A stretch of 64,000 nt of DNA. Origin: Paenibacillus sp. 481 (GTDB taxonomy: Bacteria > Bacillota > Bacilli > Paenibacillales > Paenibacillaceae). Shown one piece after another: positions 1 to 8,870 of the stretch. A program made the position numbers and the translations under genes. The DNA lies in assembly GCF_021223605.1 (NCBI RefSeq), contig NZ_CP075175.1:1015001-1079000 (forward strand), written 5' to 3'. Under the pieces are notes generated by a model. The model saw only the letters and a program-made list of their open reading frames with translations, did no database searches and had not been told where the DNA came from. How positions within the stretch are numbered: the stretch's first letter is position 1; every line of letters starts with the position of its first letter.

Positions 1-19
1 AGGAGAAAAGTTCTTTCAT
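1..19 (-). CDS. Possible start of a leftward gene cut by the window edge
   Basis: An ATG at 19-17 on the minus strand opens a frame reading MKELFS before the window ends. A weak ribosome binding site (AAGG) lies about 8 bases upstream, and a good sigma-A-like promoter lies at 93-122 facing the same way. Six codons are too few to identify a product; the call rests on the start signals and the promoter. Confidence 0.35.
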
Positions 20-92
20 AACAAACCTTGAAAGCGAAAGAGTGAACATCCACTTCATTTGCGCCAGCCGCTTATCTCGCGACCGGATTTAT

Positions 93-122
93 AATATAGC
101 ATGGCTTGTCCTAATGTGTAAA
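93..122 (-). promoter_or_regulatory. Sigma-A-like promoter facing left
   Basis: On the minus strand, TTTACA (117-122) and TATATT (93-98) are separated by 18 bases. The predicted transcript would leave the window leftward with a leader of about 70 bases before the ATG at 19. The rest of 1-225 holds no other recognisable gene. Confidence 0.4.
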
Positions 123-225
123 CAGGTAAAATCAACCACCTCGTATCACCGTATTGCATGGTAACAAGGGATCGATTTCACCACTAGCTACGTGTAGCGT
201 CAATCTTATTCGTCTGCTTGTAATT

Positions 226-1902
226 CTAATCGCTTATCCAAGGCATGCTTCTTCTTTTCTTTGATGGTTGGCCTGACTTTTTCTTTTTACTACTTGGTTT
301 TACAGTACGCTTCTCCGTCGCTTGGACTGCATCGCTACTTTTACCACTCAATGTTGCTTTTTGATCTGGTTCCGTATGAATCGCATGCTGTGCATATTGT
401 TCATGTTCTAAGCCAGATGTACTTTCACGCCCAATCCCTTCTTCATTCATACTGCCATATGAAGAGATCACGTCCTCTGATCTCTGCACTTTGCAACCAC
501 AGTCGCATGGCGGGGCACCACTTGATTCGAAATGATAACCACCTGCTGCGACAGGCCCATTTTCAAACGCGTATGGAACGTAACCACCTTGATACATCGC
601 TACGTTCTCAGTCGGCACTGTTGGCTGGGCGGAATATGAAGCCGGATATGGATTCGCACCATTCTCTACTCCAGCGTAATAAGGTTGCTCACTACATTGC
701 GGAGGTGCCTCCACATATGTAGGCGCATGAAAGATTGGCGGGTACATATCGTGAGTACAGTGATCATATTGGGAATACACGGCTGGGTACGGATAGCAAT
801 GTTGTGGCCAAGCAGCAGATGGATAACCACCATGCATTGCATTTGGTATTGCAGCTGGCATAACAGACCCATACGGTCCGTAAGTTCCCGCTACCGTACC
901 AGGCACACCTGGGGGTGCAAACGATGCTATAGGCGGTATTGATGGATACACAGCCGATGGATATGAAGGGATCGGTGGAAATACAGGATAAGCATAAACG
1001 AATTCCGGAGGACATGCAGCGTCCGCTTGCAGCGACGGAACTGGAACATACGGTGCAGTTGCTGGTGGATACGCGGATTCAAAATGAGTTGGATATGGTG
1101 CCATAGGAATAGGCGTGGCTGGATATTCATTTGGAGCAACTGGTTTAACCCCTTCTAGCCCCGCTGGAATCCCCCCTTTTGCTGGAGCTACATACGTACT
1201 AGGGGCAACCGGGGAATTTGGAGCAACTACGTTTGGAATACTAGGCGTTTTTGACGCACTCGGCACGCTCGGGATACTAGGCGCCTTTGACGCATTTGGC
1301 ACGTTTGGGATACCGGGTGCCTTTGACGCACTTGGCACACTTGGCACGTTTGGGATACCAGGTGCCTTTGACGCATTTGGCCCGCTTGGCACGTTTGGGA
1401 TAGCAGGTATGTTCACTCCTATATTCTCTGGCAGTGGTGACGTCACACCCGGAGTTTTTTCAGGTGTAGGTTTAGGCTTGGTTAATTCATTTTTGGACTT
1501 CGGAGCTGTCGGCTCCTTTCCACCCGCCTTTCCACCCGCTTCAACTTCTCCTTTACCAGGTTGAGACGAGCTTGCGACTTTAGGTATATTTACGACCTGA
1601 CCGATCACGAGTACATTTGGATTTTTAATCTGGGGATTCGCTTCTATCATCGTTTGCAAAGGAACCCCCCAAGCTTTTGACAACTTCCAAAGTGTGTCCC
1701 TTTCTTTTACAACATGCTTATGAATAACTTCATGCCCCCCCGTTGAATAAGAGGAGGACGGCACTTTTATTTTCGTACCGATATCTAGTTTATTCGGGTC
1801 TTTTAACTGTGGGTTCATCGAAATTAACTCATTAAGCGGCACGTTGTACTTTTTCGATAACGCGTACAGCGTCTCACCTTTTTTAATAATATGAATTTTC
1901 AC
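226..1902 (-). CDS. safA: SafA-like spore coat morphogenetic protein with two LysM domains
   Basis: Likely a spore coat / cortex-interface protein of the SafA type, 558 residues. It opens with a LysM domain (about residues 3-46, KIHIIKKGETLYALSKKY) and has a second LysM at about 62-106 (HKHVVKERDTLWKLSKAW); B. subtilis SafA has one. LysM domains bind peptidoglycan. The middle and C-terminal parts are low complexity: a Pro/Ser/Asn/Ala repeat (about residues 160-230), then a long Pro/Tyr/Ala-rich stretch, a CDCGC cluster and a very basic tail. I chose the GTG at 1902 because AGGAGG lies 9 bases upstream and the protein then starts as SafA does (VKIHII); the frame extends 11 codons further without a better site. 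It follows ilvE after a terminator, so it is probably transcribed separately. In B. subtilis SafA is recruited by SpoVID, which is encoded at 31694-33385 here. Confidence 0.8.
   Translation of the reverse strand: MKIHIIKKGETLYALSKKYNVPLNELISMNPQLKDPNKLDIGTKIKVPSSSYSTGGHEVIHKHVVKERDTLWKLSKAWGVPLQTMIEANPQIKNPNVLVIGQVVNIPKVASSSQPGKGEVEAGGKAGGKEPTAPKSKNELTKPKPTPEKTPGVTSPLPENIGVNIPAIPNVPSGPNASKAPGIPNVPSVPSASKAPGIPNVPNASKAPSIPSVPSASKTPSIPNVVAPNSPVAPSTYVAPAKGGIPAGLEGVKPVAPNEYPATPIPMAPYPTHFESAYPPATAPYVPVPSLQADAACPPEFVYAYPVFPPIPSYPSAVYPSIPPIASFAPPGVPGTVAGTYGPYGSVMPAAIPNAMHGGYPSAAWPQHCYPYPAVYSQYDHCTHDMYPPIFHAPTYVEAPPQCSEQPYYAGVENGANPYPASYSAQPTVPTENVAMYQGGYVPYAFENGPVAAGGYHFESSGAPPCDCGCKVQRSEDVISSYGSMNEEGIGRESTSGLEHEQYAQHAIHTEPDQKATLSGKSSDAVQATEKRTVKPSSKKKKSGQPSKKRRSMPWISD
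1248..1410 (-). repeat. In-frame minisatellite in the SafA-like gene
   Basis: The plus-strand word TTTGACGCA recurs at 1250, 1286, 1322 and 1367, giving spacings of 36, 36 and 45 bases. Each unit encodes variants of ASKAPGIPNVPS. Spacings that are multiples of three keep the frame open, so the tract can change length without breaking the protein. Confidence 0.75.
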
Positions 1903-2009
1903 GCTCTGCAACCTCCTAACGTTCATCATCCTCATCAGGCGGGACAGTCGCCCGCTTAATCAATTAATACATCCTATGCAGGTTCTAGGCGTTTGACATC
2001 CACAAAAGC

Positions 2010-2047
2010 AAAAAAATCCTCCCGCGATTAATATCAATGGGAGGATT
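2010..2047 (-). terminator. Intrinsic terminator after ilvE
   Basis: On the minus strand a stem AATCCTCCC / GGGAGGATT is followed by a run of seven T. It closes the pheB-hom-thrC-thrB-pheA-ilvE transcript. Confidence 0.8.
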
Positions 2048-2098
2048 ACACACTTTCCTACAATAAACGTGATGTTGTTATGCGAATATGATTATTTG

Positions 2099-2980
2099 CT
2101 ACTCGTAAACTTTCACTCCGTCTTGTGTAACGATTTCACGGAATTGTTCCAATAACCGCACTGTGATTGGACCAGCCTGCCCTGTGCCGATTAAACGACC
2201 ATCAACTTCACGAGCCGCGATAACTTCAGCTGCTGTTCCCGTGAAAAACACTTCATCCGCCACATATACGTCATGCATCGTAAACGGCTCTTCCTTAATC
2301 GGATAACCCCGCTCCCGACACAGATCGATAATCGTATTGCGCGTAATCCCTTCTAATGCCCCTAAGTAGCAAGGCGGCGTATAGACAACACCCTTTTTAA
2401 CAATAAAAATGTTATCTCCTGAGCCTTCTGTCACATATCCTTGAGCATTTAACATGATAGCCTCTTCAGCTTCTGCCAAATTAGCTTGGATTTTGACTAA
2501 GATATTGTTCAAATAGTTCAATGATTTAATTTTTGGATTCAGCGCATCTGGAATGTTGCGACGTTGCGAAACGGATACTGAACGAAGTCCGGTACGGTAA
2601 GCTTCTGCGGGAAATAGCGATAATTGCTCAACGATAATGATGATGCTCGCTTTTGGACAACGACGCGGATCAAGACCTAGATTTCCCGCTCCACGAGATA
2701 CGATAAGGCGAATATACCCGTCGCGCAATCCGTTTTTACGAATCGTTTCAACAAGGGCAGTCTCCATTTCCTCGATAGTCAACGGGATATCAAGCATAAT
2801 CGATTTCGCTGAATCATACAGGCGCTCTAAGTGTTCTTGGCATTTAAAAATGTTTCCACTATATATACGGATACCTTCAAATATTCCGTCTCCATACAAA
2901 AAGCCATGATCAAAAACAGAAACAACCGCTTTTTCCTTCGTAACGAACTCGCCATCTAAATAAATCCACTGTGTTGTCAT
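2099..2980 (-). CDS. ilvE: Branched-chain amino acid aminotransferase
   Basis: A class IV PLP-dependent aminotransferase of 293 residues that interconverts Leu/Ile/Val and their 2-keto acids. The PLP lysine is about K152 (KIKSLNYLNN); the family signature around YVTEGSGDNIF and the phosphate-binding stretch near the C-terminus (VFFTGTAAEV) are present. The start is ATG with GGAGG 8 bases upstream. It is the last gene of the threonine/phenylalanine operon, 16 bases after pheA. In this position it may also help transaminate aromatic keto acids, but that is inference; D-amino acid aminotransferases share the fold. Confidence 0.9.
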   Translation of the reverse strand: MTTQWIYLDGEFVTKEKAVVSVFDHGFLYGDGIFEGIRIYSGNIFKCQEHLERLYDSAKSIMLDIPLTIEEMETALVETIRKNGLRDGYIRLIVSRGAGNLGLDPRRCPKASIIIIVEQLSLFPAEAYRTGLRSVSVSQRRNIPDALNPKIKSLNYLNNILVKIQANLAEAEEAIMLNAQGYVTEGSGDNIFIVKKGVVYTPPCYLGALEGITRNTIIDLCRERGYPIKEEPFTMHDVYVADEVFFTGTAAEVIAAREVDGRLIGTGQAGPITVRLLEQFREIVTQDGVKVYE

Positions 2981-2996
2981 CGTTACACCTCCGAGA

Positions 2997-3863
2997 TCAA
3001 TACGCTTTTTTCGCTAATTCATCAAATGTGAAGCTTGGGTAAGATCCCAACACACGCACTTGACAGCCAAGTGCTTCAGTTTCACCGATTGCAGCTTGCA
3101 ACAGAACGGAGTCTAGTGACATTTGAATATCGATATAAAAATAATAGTTCCCTAACTTGCGCTTCGTTGGGCGCGACTCGATACGCGACAAATTGATCCG
3201 ACGCCATGCGAAAGCGGATAGCACCTGATGCAACGCCCCGGGGTAATCCTCTGGCAGCGTAACAAGTATCGTCGTCTTCGTCTCTGCTGCAACTAAATGC
3301 GGGAGAGGCTGCTTGCCCACCAACACAAAGCGAGTAAAGTTGTTGTCATGATCGGTCACATTTGCGGCCAGTACGTCCAGACTGTGCGTTTTAGCTCCTA
3401 GCAAGGTGCCAATCGCTACCCAGCCCTGGTTCGGATTGAGCTTTACTTGTCGTACCGCTTCCGCCGTACTACTTATGTGCTCTAGCTCCGCATGTGGCAA
3501 ATGTTCACGTATAAAATTCGTACATTGCGCCATTGCCACGGGATGGGAGAGTACTTTGGTAACGCGCGCCCAATCTCCACCAATCTCTTCTTTACGTCCA
3601 ATGACATTTTGAATAGAAGGGTAGACCCATTCTGCTTGAAAAGGCAGGTCCACTTCATGAACTATCCAATCCATGTGCAAGTTAACGGAACCTTCGATCG
3701 TATTTTCAATCGGGATGACACTAAATTGCGTCTCCCCGTTCACCGTAGATAAGAACACGTCTGATATTAACTTATGGTGCACATAAGTATAATTATCACC
3801 TAGCAAACGAACCGCCGCTTCATGAGACACAGACCCTTCCGGCAATAAACTAATGCGCGTCAT
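2997..3863 (-). CDS. pheA: Prephenate dehydratase
   Basis: Converts prephenate to phenylpyruvate in phenylalanine synthesis. It has 288 residues: a catalytic domain at about 1-180 with the TRF motif (NFTRFVLVG, residues 177-179), then a C-terminal ACT domain with ESRP at about 234 (RIESRPTKRKLG), which binds Phe for feedback control. The N-terminal family motif usually reads GPxGTFSHxAA; here it is the looser LPEGSVSHEAA. Its ATG overlaps the thrB stop by 4 bases (ATGA), so the two are probably translationally coupled. No chorismate mutase domain is fused, as expected for Bacillales. Confidence 0.92.
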   Translation of the reverse strand: MTRISLLPEGSVSHEAAVRLLGDNYTYVHHKLISDVFLSTVNGETQFSVIPIENTIEGSVNLHMDWIVHEVDLPFQAEWVYPSIQNVIGRKEEIGGDWARVTKVLSHPVAMAQCTNFIREHLPHAELEHISSTAEAVRQVKLNPNQGWVAIGTLLGAKTHSLDVLAANVTDHDNNFTRFVLVGKQPLPHLVAAETKTTILVTLPEDYPGALHQVLSAFAWRRINLSRIESRPTKRKLGNYYFYIDIQMSLDSVLLQAAIGETEALGCQVRVLGSYPSFTFDELAKKAY

Positions 3864-4840
3864 ATACGCTTAGCTCCTTCCGTATATGCTTGAGCCCGGT
3901 CCAGCACAGCTTGGAAATCTGCTGCCGTACCAGAACAAACCGCGCCCTCATTGCTAGGCTCTAATCGAACCACATCCGCATCCACACCGTGTATATGAAG
4001 GGTTTTGCTTAAATATTCACGCAGGTACTCATCATCTTCACGCTTATCAATCAAAGCGAGTAATGTCGGCCCTGCACCACTCAAAGCTACCCCTAGCGCC
4101 CCATACATAGGCGCTTCTTCTAATATACGTGCCATCCCAGGAATAAGCGGCGCACGATAGGGCTGATGGATGCGATCACGCATAGCATCTGCCAACCGCT
4201 CAAACTGCCCTGTGCACAGCGCAGCGACAAGCAAGGATGAGCGACTAATGTTGTACACCGCATCCGCCATACTCACTTCGTTCGGGAGCACGTTTCGCGC
4301 TTCTTTCGTCTCCAAGTAGAAACGCGGAATCGCAACAACTACTCCTAGATGCTTATGTGGTGCAAGACGAACGTAGTTCACTTTCATGCCATCCCATGTC
4401 GCGACCACTATTCCGCCTAGCAGCGAAGCACCCACATTATCAGGATGTTGTTCAATACGAGTCGACATTTCATATAACCGCTCCACTGAAATCTGGTTGC
4501 CAATTAACGCATTGGCTGCCACCATTCCAGCGATAATCGCAGAAGCGCTGCTTCCGAGCCCACGCGTCAACGGAATGTCACTATATACATCAATCTCCAG
4601 TGGCTTTGGCTCAATACCTGCCTCTTTAAACACATGTAGCGCCATTTTGTATATCAAGTTCCGCTCATCCGTCGGAATACCAACTAACTGTGTACCGTGT
4701 AGTCGAATACTTAATTGCTCAGCAGGCTTCATGCTTACCCAGATATGGAGCTTAAGTGCCATACCGAGCGTATCGAACCCGGGCCCTAAATTTGCAGTGC
4801 TCGCAGGAACACGTACAAGCACCCCCTCTTCACGCCACAT
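3860..4840 (-). CDS. thrB: Homoserine kinase
   Basis: A GHMP-family kinase of 326 residues that phosphorylates homoserine to O-phosphohomoserine. Visible motifs are VPASTANLGPGFD near the N-terminus, the ATP-binding loop PLTRGLGSSASAI at about residue 90, and the C-terminal GHMP motif ALSGAGPTLLAL. It overlaps thrC by one base (TAATG) and pheA by four, so hom-thrC-thrB-pheA is one translation-coupled series. Its product is the substrate of the neighbouring threonine synthase. Confidence 0.95.
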   Translation of the reverse strand: MWREEGVLVRVPASTANLGPGFDTLGMALKLHIWVSMKPAEQLSIRLHGTQLVGIPTDERNLIYKMALHVFKEAGIEPKPLEIDVYSDIPLTRGLGSSASAIIAGMVAANALIGNQISVERLYEMSTRIEQHPDNVGASLLGGIVVATWDGMKVNYVRLAPHKHLGVVVAIPRFYLETKEARNVLPNEVSMADAVYNISRSSLLVAALCTGQFERLADAMRDRIHQPYRAPLIPGMARILEEAPMYGALGVALSGAGPTLLALIDKREDDEYLREYLSKTLHIHGVDADVVRLEPSNEGAVCSGTAADFQAVLDRAQAYTEGAKRI

Positions 4841-5907
4841 TATTGCTCACCCTCAAGCTGTCTGATTGCATCCATAACGGCCTCTTCCGTATCTTGTACC
4901 ACGAGCGGTTCAGTAGCTACCGTTTTGATTGCAATATTAGGGTCTTTTAATCCGTGCCCCGTGAGGACGCAGACGACTTTTTCTCCGCCACGGAAGTAAC
5001 CTTCTTCGTGTAGCTTCATTACACCAGCCAACGAAGCTGCGGAAGCCGGTTCTGCAAATATGCCTTCACGCGCTGCCAGCAAACGGTACGCACGCAAAAT
5101 TTGCTCATCCGTCACGAAGTTGATTTGTCCACCTGACTCCTGCGCTGCGGCTACGGCTGTGTCCCAGCTCGCCGGATTACCGATTCGAATCGCTGTCGCG
5201 ACCGTCTCTGGTTCAAGAATAGGCTCACCTTTGACGATCGCCATTGCGCCTTCAGCCTCAAAGCCTACCATTTTAGGCAGCTTATTCGCTTTCCCCGCCT
5301 CAACATATTGCTTAAACCCTTTCCAATAGGCAGAAATATTACCTGCGTTACCTACAGGAATAGCGAGTACATCGGGCGCTTGCCCCAATTGGTCGCATAC
5401 TTCAAACGCAGCAGTCTTCTGCCCTTCAATACGATAAGGATTGACCGAGTTCACCAGCGTAATCGGGTGCTTAGCTGTAATTTCACGTACAATTTCTAGC
5501 GCACGGTCAAAATTCCCCTCGATCGCAATCACTTTCGCTCCATAAATCATGGCTTGCGCCAATTTACCAAGCGCAATATTATTGTTCGGGATAAGCACGA
5601 TGCAGTTAATACCGCCGCGCGCTGCATAAGCAGCAGCAGCAGCCGACGTATTTCCTGTGGAAGCACACATAATGGTGTGGCTTCCCTCCTCGATCGCCTT
5701 CGCTACCGCCATGACCATGCCGCGGTCTTTGAAAGAACCCGTCGGATTCAAGCCTTCATATTTAAAGTATAAGTCCAATCCCAACTCAGCGGACAAATTC
5801 TCTGCCCGCACAAGCGGCGTGTTTCCTTCGTGAAGCGTAAGCATTGGCGTATGCTCACTTACTGGCAAGTATGATTTATACGTCTCCAACAATCCCATAT
5901 ACCGCAT
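4840..5907 (-). CDS. thrC: Threonine synthase
   Basis: A PLP enzyme of 355 residues that turns O-phosphohomoserine into threonine. The PLP lysine lies in [10 protein letters not shown] (about residue 60), with SxxN-type cofactor contacts in [16 protein letters not shown] and a glycine-rich phosphate loop in [12 protein letters not shown]. The length fits the short Bacillus-type enzyme. Start ATG with AAGGGGAG 7 bases upstream. It lies between hom and thrB, completing the aspartate-to-threonine branch. Confidence 0.95.
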   Translation of the reverse strand: MRYMGLLETYKSYLPVSEHTPMLTLHEGNTPLVRAENLSAELGLDLYFKYEGLNPTGSFKDRGMVMAVAKAIEEGSHTIMCASTGNTSAAAAAYAARGGINCIVLIPNNNIALGKLAQAMIYGAKVIAIEGNFDRALEIVREITAKHPITLVNSVNPYRIEGQKTAAFEVCDQLGQAPDVLAIPVGNAGNISAYWKGFKQYVEAGKANKLPKMVGFEAEGAMAIVKGEPILEPETVATAIRIGNPASWDTAVAAAQESGGQINFVTDEQILRAYRLLAAREGIFAEPASAASLAGVMKLHEEGYFRGGEKVVCVLTGHGLKDPNIAIKTVATEPLVVQDTEEAVMDAIRQLEGEQ

Positions 5908-5944
5908 GTTAACTCCCCTTTTTCTCTATTCAAATAGGTTCGTG

Positions 5945-7231
5945 CTAACCTTCCACTCTGTATACGCTCTTAATGGATTTGACGACATCAAGTTGCTCGA
6001 AATGCGCCAATACCTTTTTCATATTCGCTTGGCTACCTGCATGGGTAACGATAATGATTTCTGCATCCGGGTTCTGAGCATTCGGTTGTTGAACAACAGA
6101 TTCTAAGCTTACTTCAAACTTGGCGAACACTTGAGTAATTTGCGCCAGCACCCCTGCTTTATCTTCAACATGCAGCAGGATGTAGTTTTTGTATGCGATT
6201 TGCTCTTCTGTTTTCAACTTCTTTTCCTTGAAAGGCATTAACGCCGTTTGCCCATTAACACCTAGCTTTATATTTTTAACAACAGCAACCAAGTCAGCCA
6301 CGACAGAAGTCGCTGTCGGCATTTCGCCTGCTCCAGGGCCATAAAACATCGTTTCACCAACGGCTTCACCGTACACATACACCGCATTGTATACTCCATT
6401 AACCGCCGCAAGTGGATGTGACTTACTTACCATTGTCGGTTGAACAACAACGCTAATCTGGTCATCTTGACGCTCTGCGATGCCGAGCAATTTCATTTCA
6501 TAGCCCAAACGCTTCGCGTACGTAATATCCTCTTTATTCACTTGTGATATCCCGCGCACATCTACATCTTCCAAAGCAATGTTAGCATGGAAGCCGAGTG
6601 TCGCCAAAATGGCCATCTTGCGCGCCGCATCCAAACCTTCAACATCAGATGTCGGGTCTGCTTCGGCGTAGCCTAACGCTTGCGCCTCTTTGAGCACCTC
6701 GTCATATGCAGCCCCTTCTTGGCTCATCTTCGTTAAAATATAGTTTGTCGTGCCGTTCACGATACCCATAATTTTTTTAATGCGATCGGACGAAAATCCT
6801 TCCATTAATGTGCGAATAATCGGAATTCCACCAGCAACACTGGCTTCATAATACACATCGCAGCCCTTTTCACGAGCTTTAGCAAGTATTTCGGGCCCAT
6901 GTAAAGCCATCAAGTCTTTATTTGCCGTAACAACATGTTTGCCACGTTCCAGCGACTCTAATATATATTGTTTAGTGGGCTCAATGCCACCCATCACTTC
7001 AACGACAATATCGATTTCAGGGTCATTCACGATATCCCATGCGTTATCTGTAAGCCGTTCGGGATGTATCGCTATACCACGCGCTTTTTCCAATTCTTTA
7101 ACAAGCACTTTTTCAATCCGAATTGGAGATCCTACCTGACCGAACAAATCATCTTGATGCCCCTCTACAATACGAACAACACCTGTACCTACTGTACCTA
7201 GTCCTAACAACCCTACTTTAATCGGCTTCAC
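5945..7231 (-). CDS. hom: Homoserine dehydrogenase
   Basis: NAD(P)-dependent reduction of aspartate semialdehyde to homoserine; 428 residues. The N-terminal Rossmann motif is GLLGLGTVGTGV. The catalytic domain contains GIVNGTTNYILTKM and EADPTSDVEGLDAARK. A C-terminal ACT domain (about 350-425, YILLHVEDKAGVLAQI) is the likely site of threonine feedback. The start is GTG at 7231 with GGGGAGG 7 bases upstream; the ATG 4 bases before it is out of frame. Confidence 0.95.
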   Translation of the reverse strand: MKPIKVGLLGLGTVGTGVVRIVEGHQDDLFGQVGSPIRIEKVLVKELEKARGIAIHPERLTDNAWDIVNDPEIDIVVEVMGGIEPTKQYILESLERGKHVVTANKDLMALHGPEILAKAREKGCDVYYEASVAGGIPIIRTLMEGFSSDRIKKIMGIVNGTTNYILTKMSQEGAAYDEVLKEAQALGYAEADPTSDVEGLDAARKMAILATLGFHANIALEDVDVRGISQVNKEDITYAKRLGYEMKLLGIAERQDDQISVVVQPTMVSKSHPLAAVNGVYNAVYVYGEAVGETMFYGPGAGEMPTATSVVADLVAVVKNIKLGVNGQTALMPFKEKKLKTEEQIAYKNYILLHVEDKAGVLAQITQVFAKFEVSLESVVQQPNAQNPDAEIIIVTHAGSQANMKKVLAHFEQLDVVKSIKSVYRVEG

Positions 7232-7272
7232 GCATGTTCCTCCCCTTCTGTTGACCCTGATCTCTTCGAAAA

Positions 7273-7710
7273 TTACCCTTGTCCGATAACCGTCACACGC
7301 TTTACTCCCGGAATTTCACGCAGTGTGTCCATCATTTTTCCGAATGGCTCTGCGATCAACGAGGTTTCAACCGAAATGACAACGTTAGCTACCCCTTGCA
7401 ATGGAATCGTCTGATTAATCGTAAGCACGTTTCCTTCAAATGCCGCTACAGATCCAAGTACTTTGGACAAAATGCCAGAGCGATGATCCAGATCCATCGA
7501 TATCGTCACGATTCGTTCCCGTTCCAATTGATTCAGTGGAAAAATCCCGTCTTTATATTTGTAAAAAGCGCTGCGGCTCAATTCCACGCGCTCTGCAGCT
7601 TCATGCACTGTCTTTACTTCTCCAGACGCAAGTAGTTGCTTAGCTCGCACTGTCTTAACTACCGCCTCTGGTAAAATATCTTCACGTACTAGATAATATC
7701 TCTCCGCCAT
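7273..7710 (-). CDS. pheB: ACT domain protein PheB
   Basis: A 145-residue protein, close to B. subtilis PheB in length. An N-terminal helix-turn-helix-like part (ELSRSAFYKYKDGIF) is followed by an ACT domain (about residues 70-145, DHRSGILSKVLGSVAAFEGNVLTINQ). It is first in the amino-acid operon and is often annotated as chorismate mutase-like, but no catalytic site is evident, so a ligand-sensing or regulatory role is more likely. The frame is open to 7797; I chose ATG 7710 because GGAGG lies 7 bases upstream and the extra 29 residues would overlap the promoter. Confidence 0.85.
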   Translation of the reverse strand: MAERYYLVREDILPEAVVKTVRAKQLLASGEVKTVHEAAERVELSRSAFYKYKDGIFPLNQLERERIVTISMDLDHRSGILSKVLGSVAAFEGNVLTINQTIPLQGVANVVISVETSLIAEPFGKMMDTLREIPGVKRVTVIGQG

Positions 7711-7753
7711 GAACCGTCCTCCATAAAAAGACTTGTGTACTCGTTTAGAGGAC

Positions 7754-7782
7754 ATTATAGCGAAAGCTAGCGTAGTTGGCAA
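7754..7782 (-). promoter_or_regulatory. Sigma-A promoter of the pheB-hom-thrCB-pheA-ilvE operon
   Basis: TTGCCA (7777-7782) and a perfect TATAAT (7754-7759) are separated by 17 bases on the minus strand, about 45 bases upstream of the pheB start. No leader peptide, T-box or riboswitch is apparent before pheB. Confidence 0.75.
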
Positions 7783-7950
7783 TAGGCTTTTCGGCAAAAG
7801 TTGAATTTATTATACACGAACGCGAAGAGAAAGGAATGAAAAACTTTCCTGTGATGAGAGGGTATATATGTTTTGAAGGGTTTATTCATTACAGGATTAC
7901 AGCATTACGGCTGACACTAAGCACCAGCAACGAAAGGAGAACCGCAGCAA

Positions 7951-8805
7951 ATGAACATGCAACAAGTTAACCTTGGACAAACTTCCTTGCACGTATCGGT
8001 TATGGGAATGGGGGGCGCCTCCTTGTCCGTACAAGGAAGGCCTTCTGAAGAACAATCACTCCGAACGATTGAGGCAGCATTGGACTGCGGCATCACTTTA
8101 TTTGACACTGCTGATAGTTACAGCTTAAATGAACATGATCTCGGACATAATGAACAATTGTTTCAAAAAGCATTCGACTCACGTGGCGCAAGCGATCTGC
8201 TACTCGTTACAAAAGGAGGACTTATTCGCCCAGATGGTCAATGGGACGTCGATGCGCGACCTCATGCACTGCGAGCCGCATGTGAACAGAGCTTGCTTCG
8301 ACTAAAGCGAGATAGCCATCCGCTCTATTTATTACATGCTCCCGATCCGGATGTTCCGATTGAAGAATCGGTCGGTGAGTTATCACGGATGCAAGAAGAA
8401 GGACTCATACAGCATATCGGCCTTTCTAATGTGAATGAAGAGCAATTAGCTAATGTGTTATCGTTCACTCGTATTGAGTGTGTGCAAAACCGCTTCCATT
8501 TATTTGACCGTCGTTCACAAGCTGTACTAGACCTATGCGAGCAGCAGCAAATCTCGTTGTTATGTTACAGCCCGTTAGGTAGCGCTACACAACTTAAACG
8601 GTTAATTGACCACCAGTTATTGCAACAGCTGAGCGAAAAGCATGAAGCCACGCCGCCGCAAATCGCACTTGCTTGGCTAACCGCATACTCATCGGTCATC
8701 ATTCCGATAATCGGCACTTCTCGACCGGAGACGATTCGAAATAGCGCCGATGCTGTACATGTACGATTGGACGCAGCCGATATAGCACAGTTAAACGAAA
8801 TATAA
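7951..8805 (+). CDS. Aldo/keto reductase
   Basis: An NADPH-dependent oxidoreductase of the AKR family, 284 residues. The catalytic tetrad is visible: Asp and Tyr in LFDTADSY, Lys in LLVTKGG, His in LYLLHAPD. The C-terminal cofactor segment (IPIIGTSRPETIRNSADA) is typical. Start ATG with AAAGGAGA about 10 bases upstream. It is an isolated plus-strand gene between two minus-strand operons, so the physiological substrate cannot be inferred from context. Confidence 0.85.
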   Translation: MNMQQVNLGQTSLHVSVMGMGGASLSVQGRPSEEQSLRTIEAALDCGITLFDTADSYSLNEHDLGHNEQLFQKAFDSRGASDLLLVTKGGLIRPDGQWDVDARPHALRAACEQSLLRLKRDSHPLYLLHAPDPDVPIEESVGELSRMQEEGLIQHIGLSNVNEEQLANVLSFTRIECVQNRFHLFDRRSQAVLDLCEQQQISLLCYSPLGSATQLKRLIDHQLLQQLSEKHEATPPQIALAWLTAYSSVIIPIIGTSRPETIRNSADAVHVRLDAADIAQLNEI

Positions 8806-8806
8806 A

Positions 8807-8862
8807 AAAGAACCACGCGTGAATCGAGGCTTGGTCAAGCCCCGTCATCATGCGTGGTTCTT
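8807..8862. terminator. Bidirectional terminator between the aldo/keto reductase and obgE
   Basis: A long inverted repeat (AAAGAACCACGC ... GCGTGGTTCTTT) lies between the two convergent genes, with A/T runs on both sides, so it can end transcription from either strand. Confidence 0.8.
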
Positions 8863-8870
8863 TGTTCATT

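Noticed and set aside
1115-1564. A 149-codon plus-strand frame with Gly/Phe/Ala repeats
   Set aside because: It is the reverse reading of the SafA-like Pro/Ser repeat; the repetition explains the open frame.
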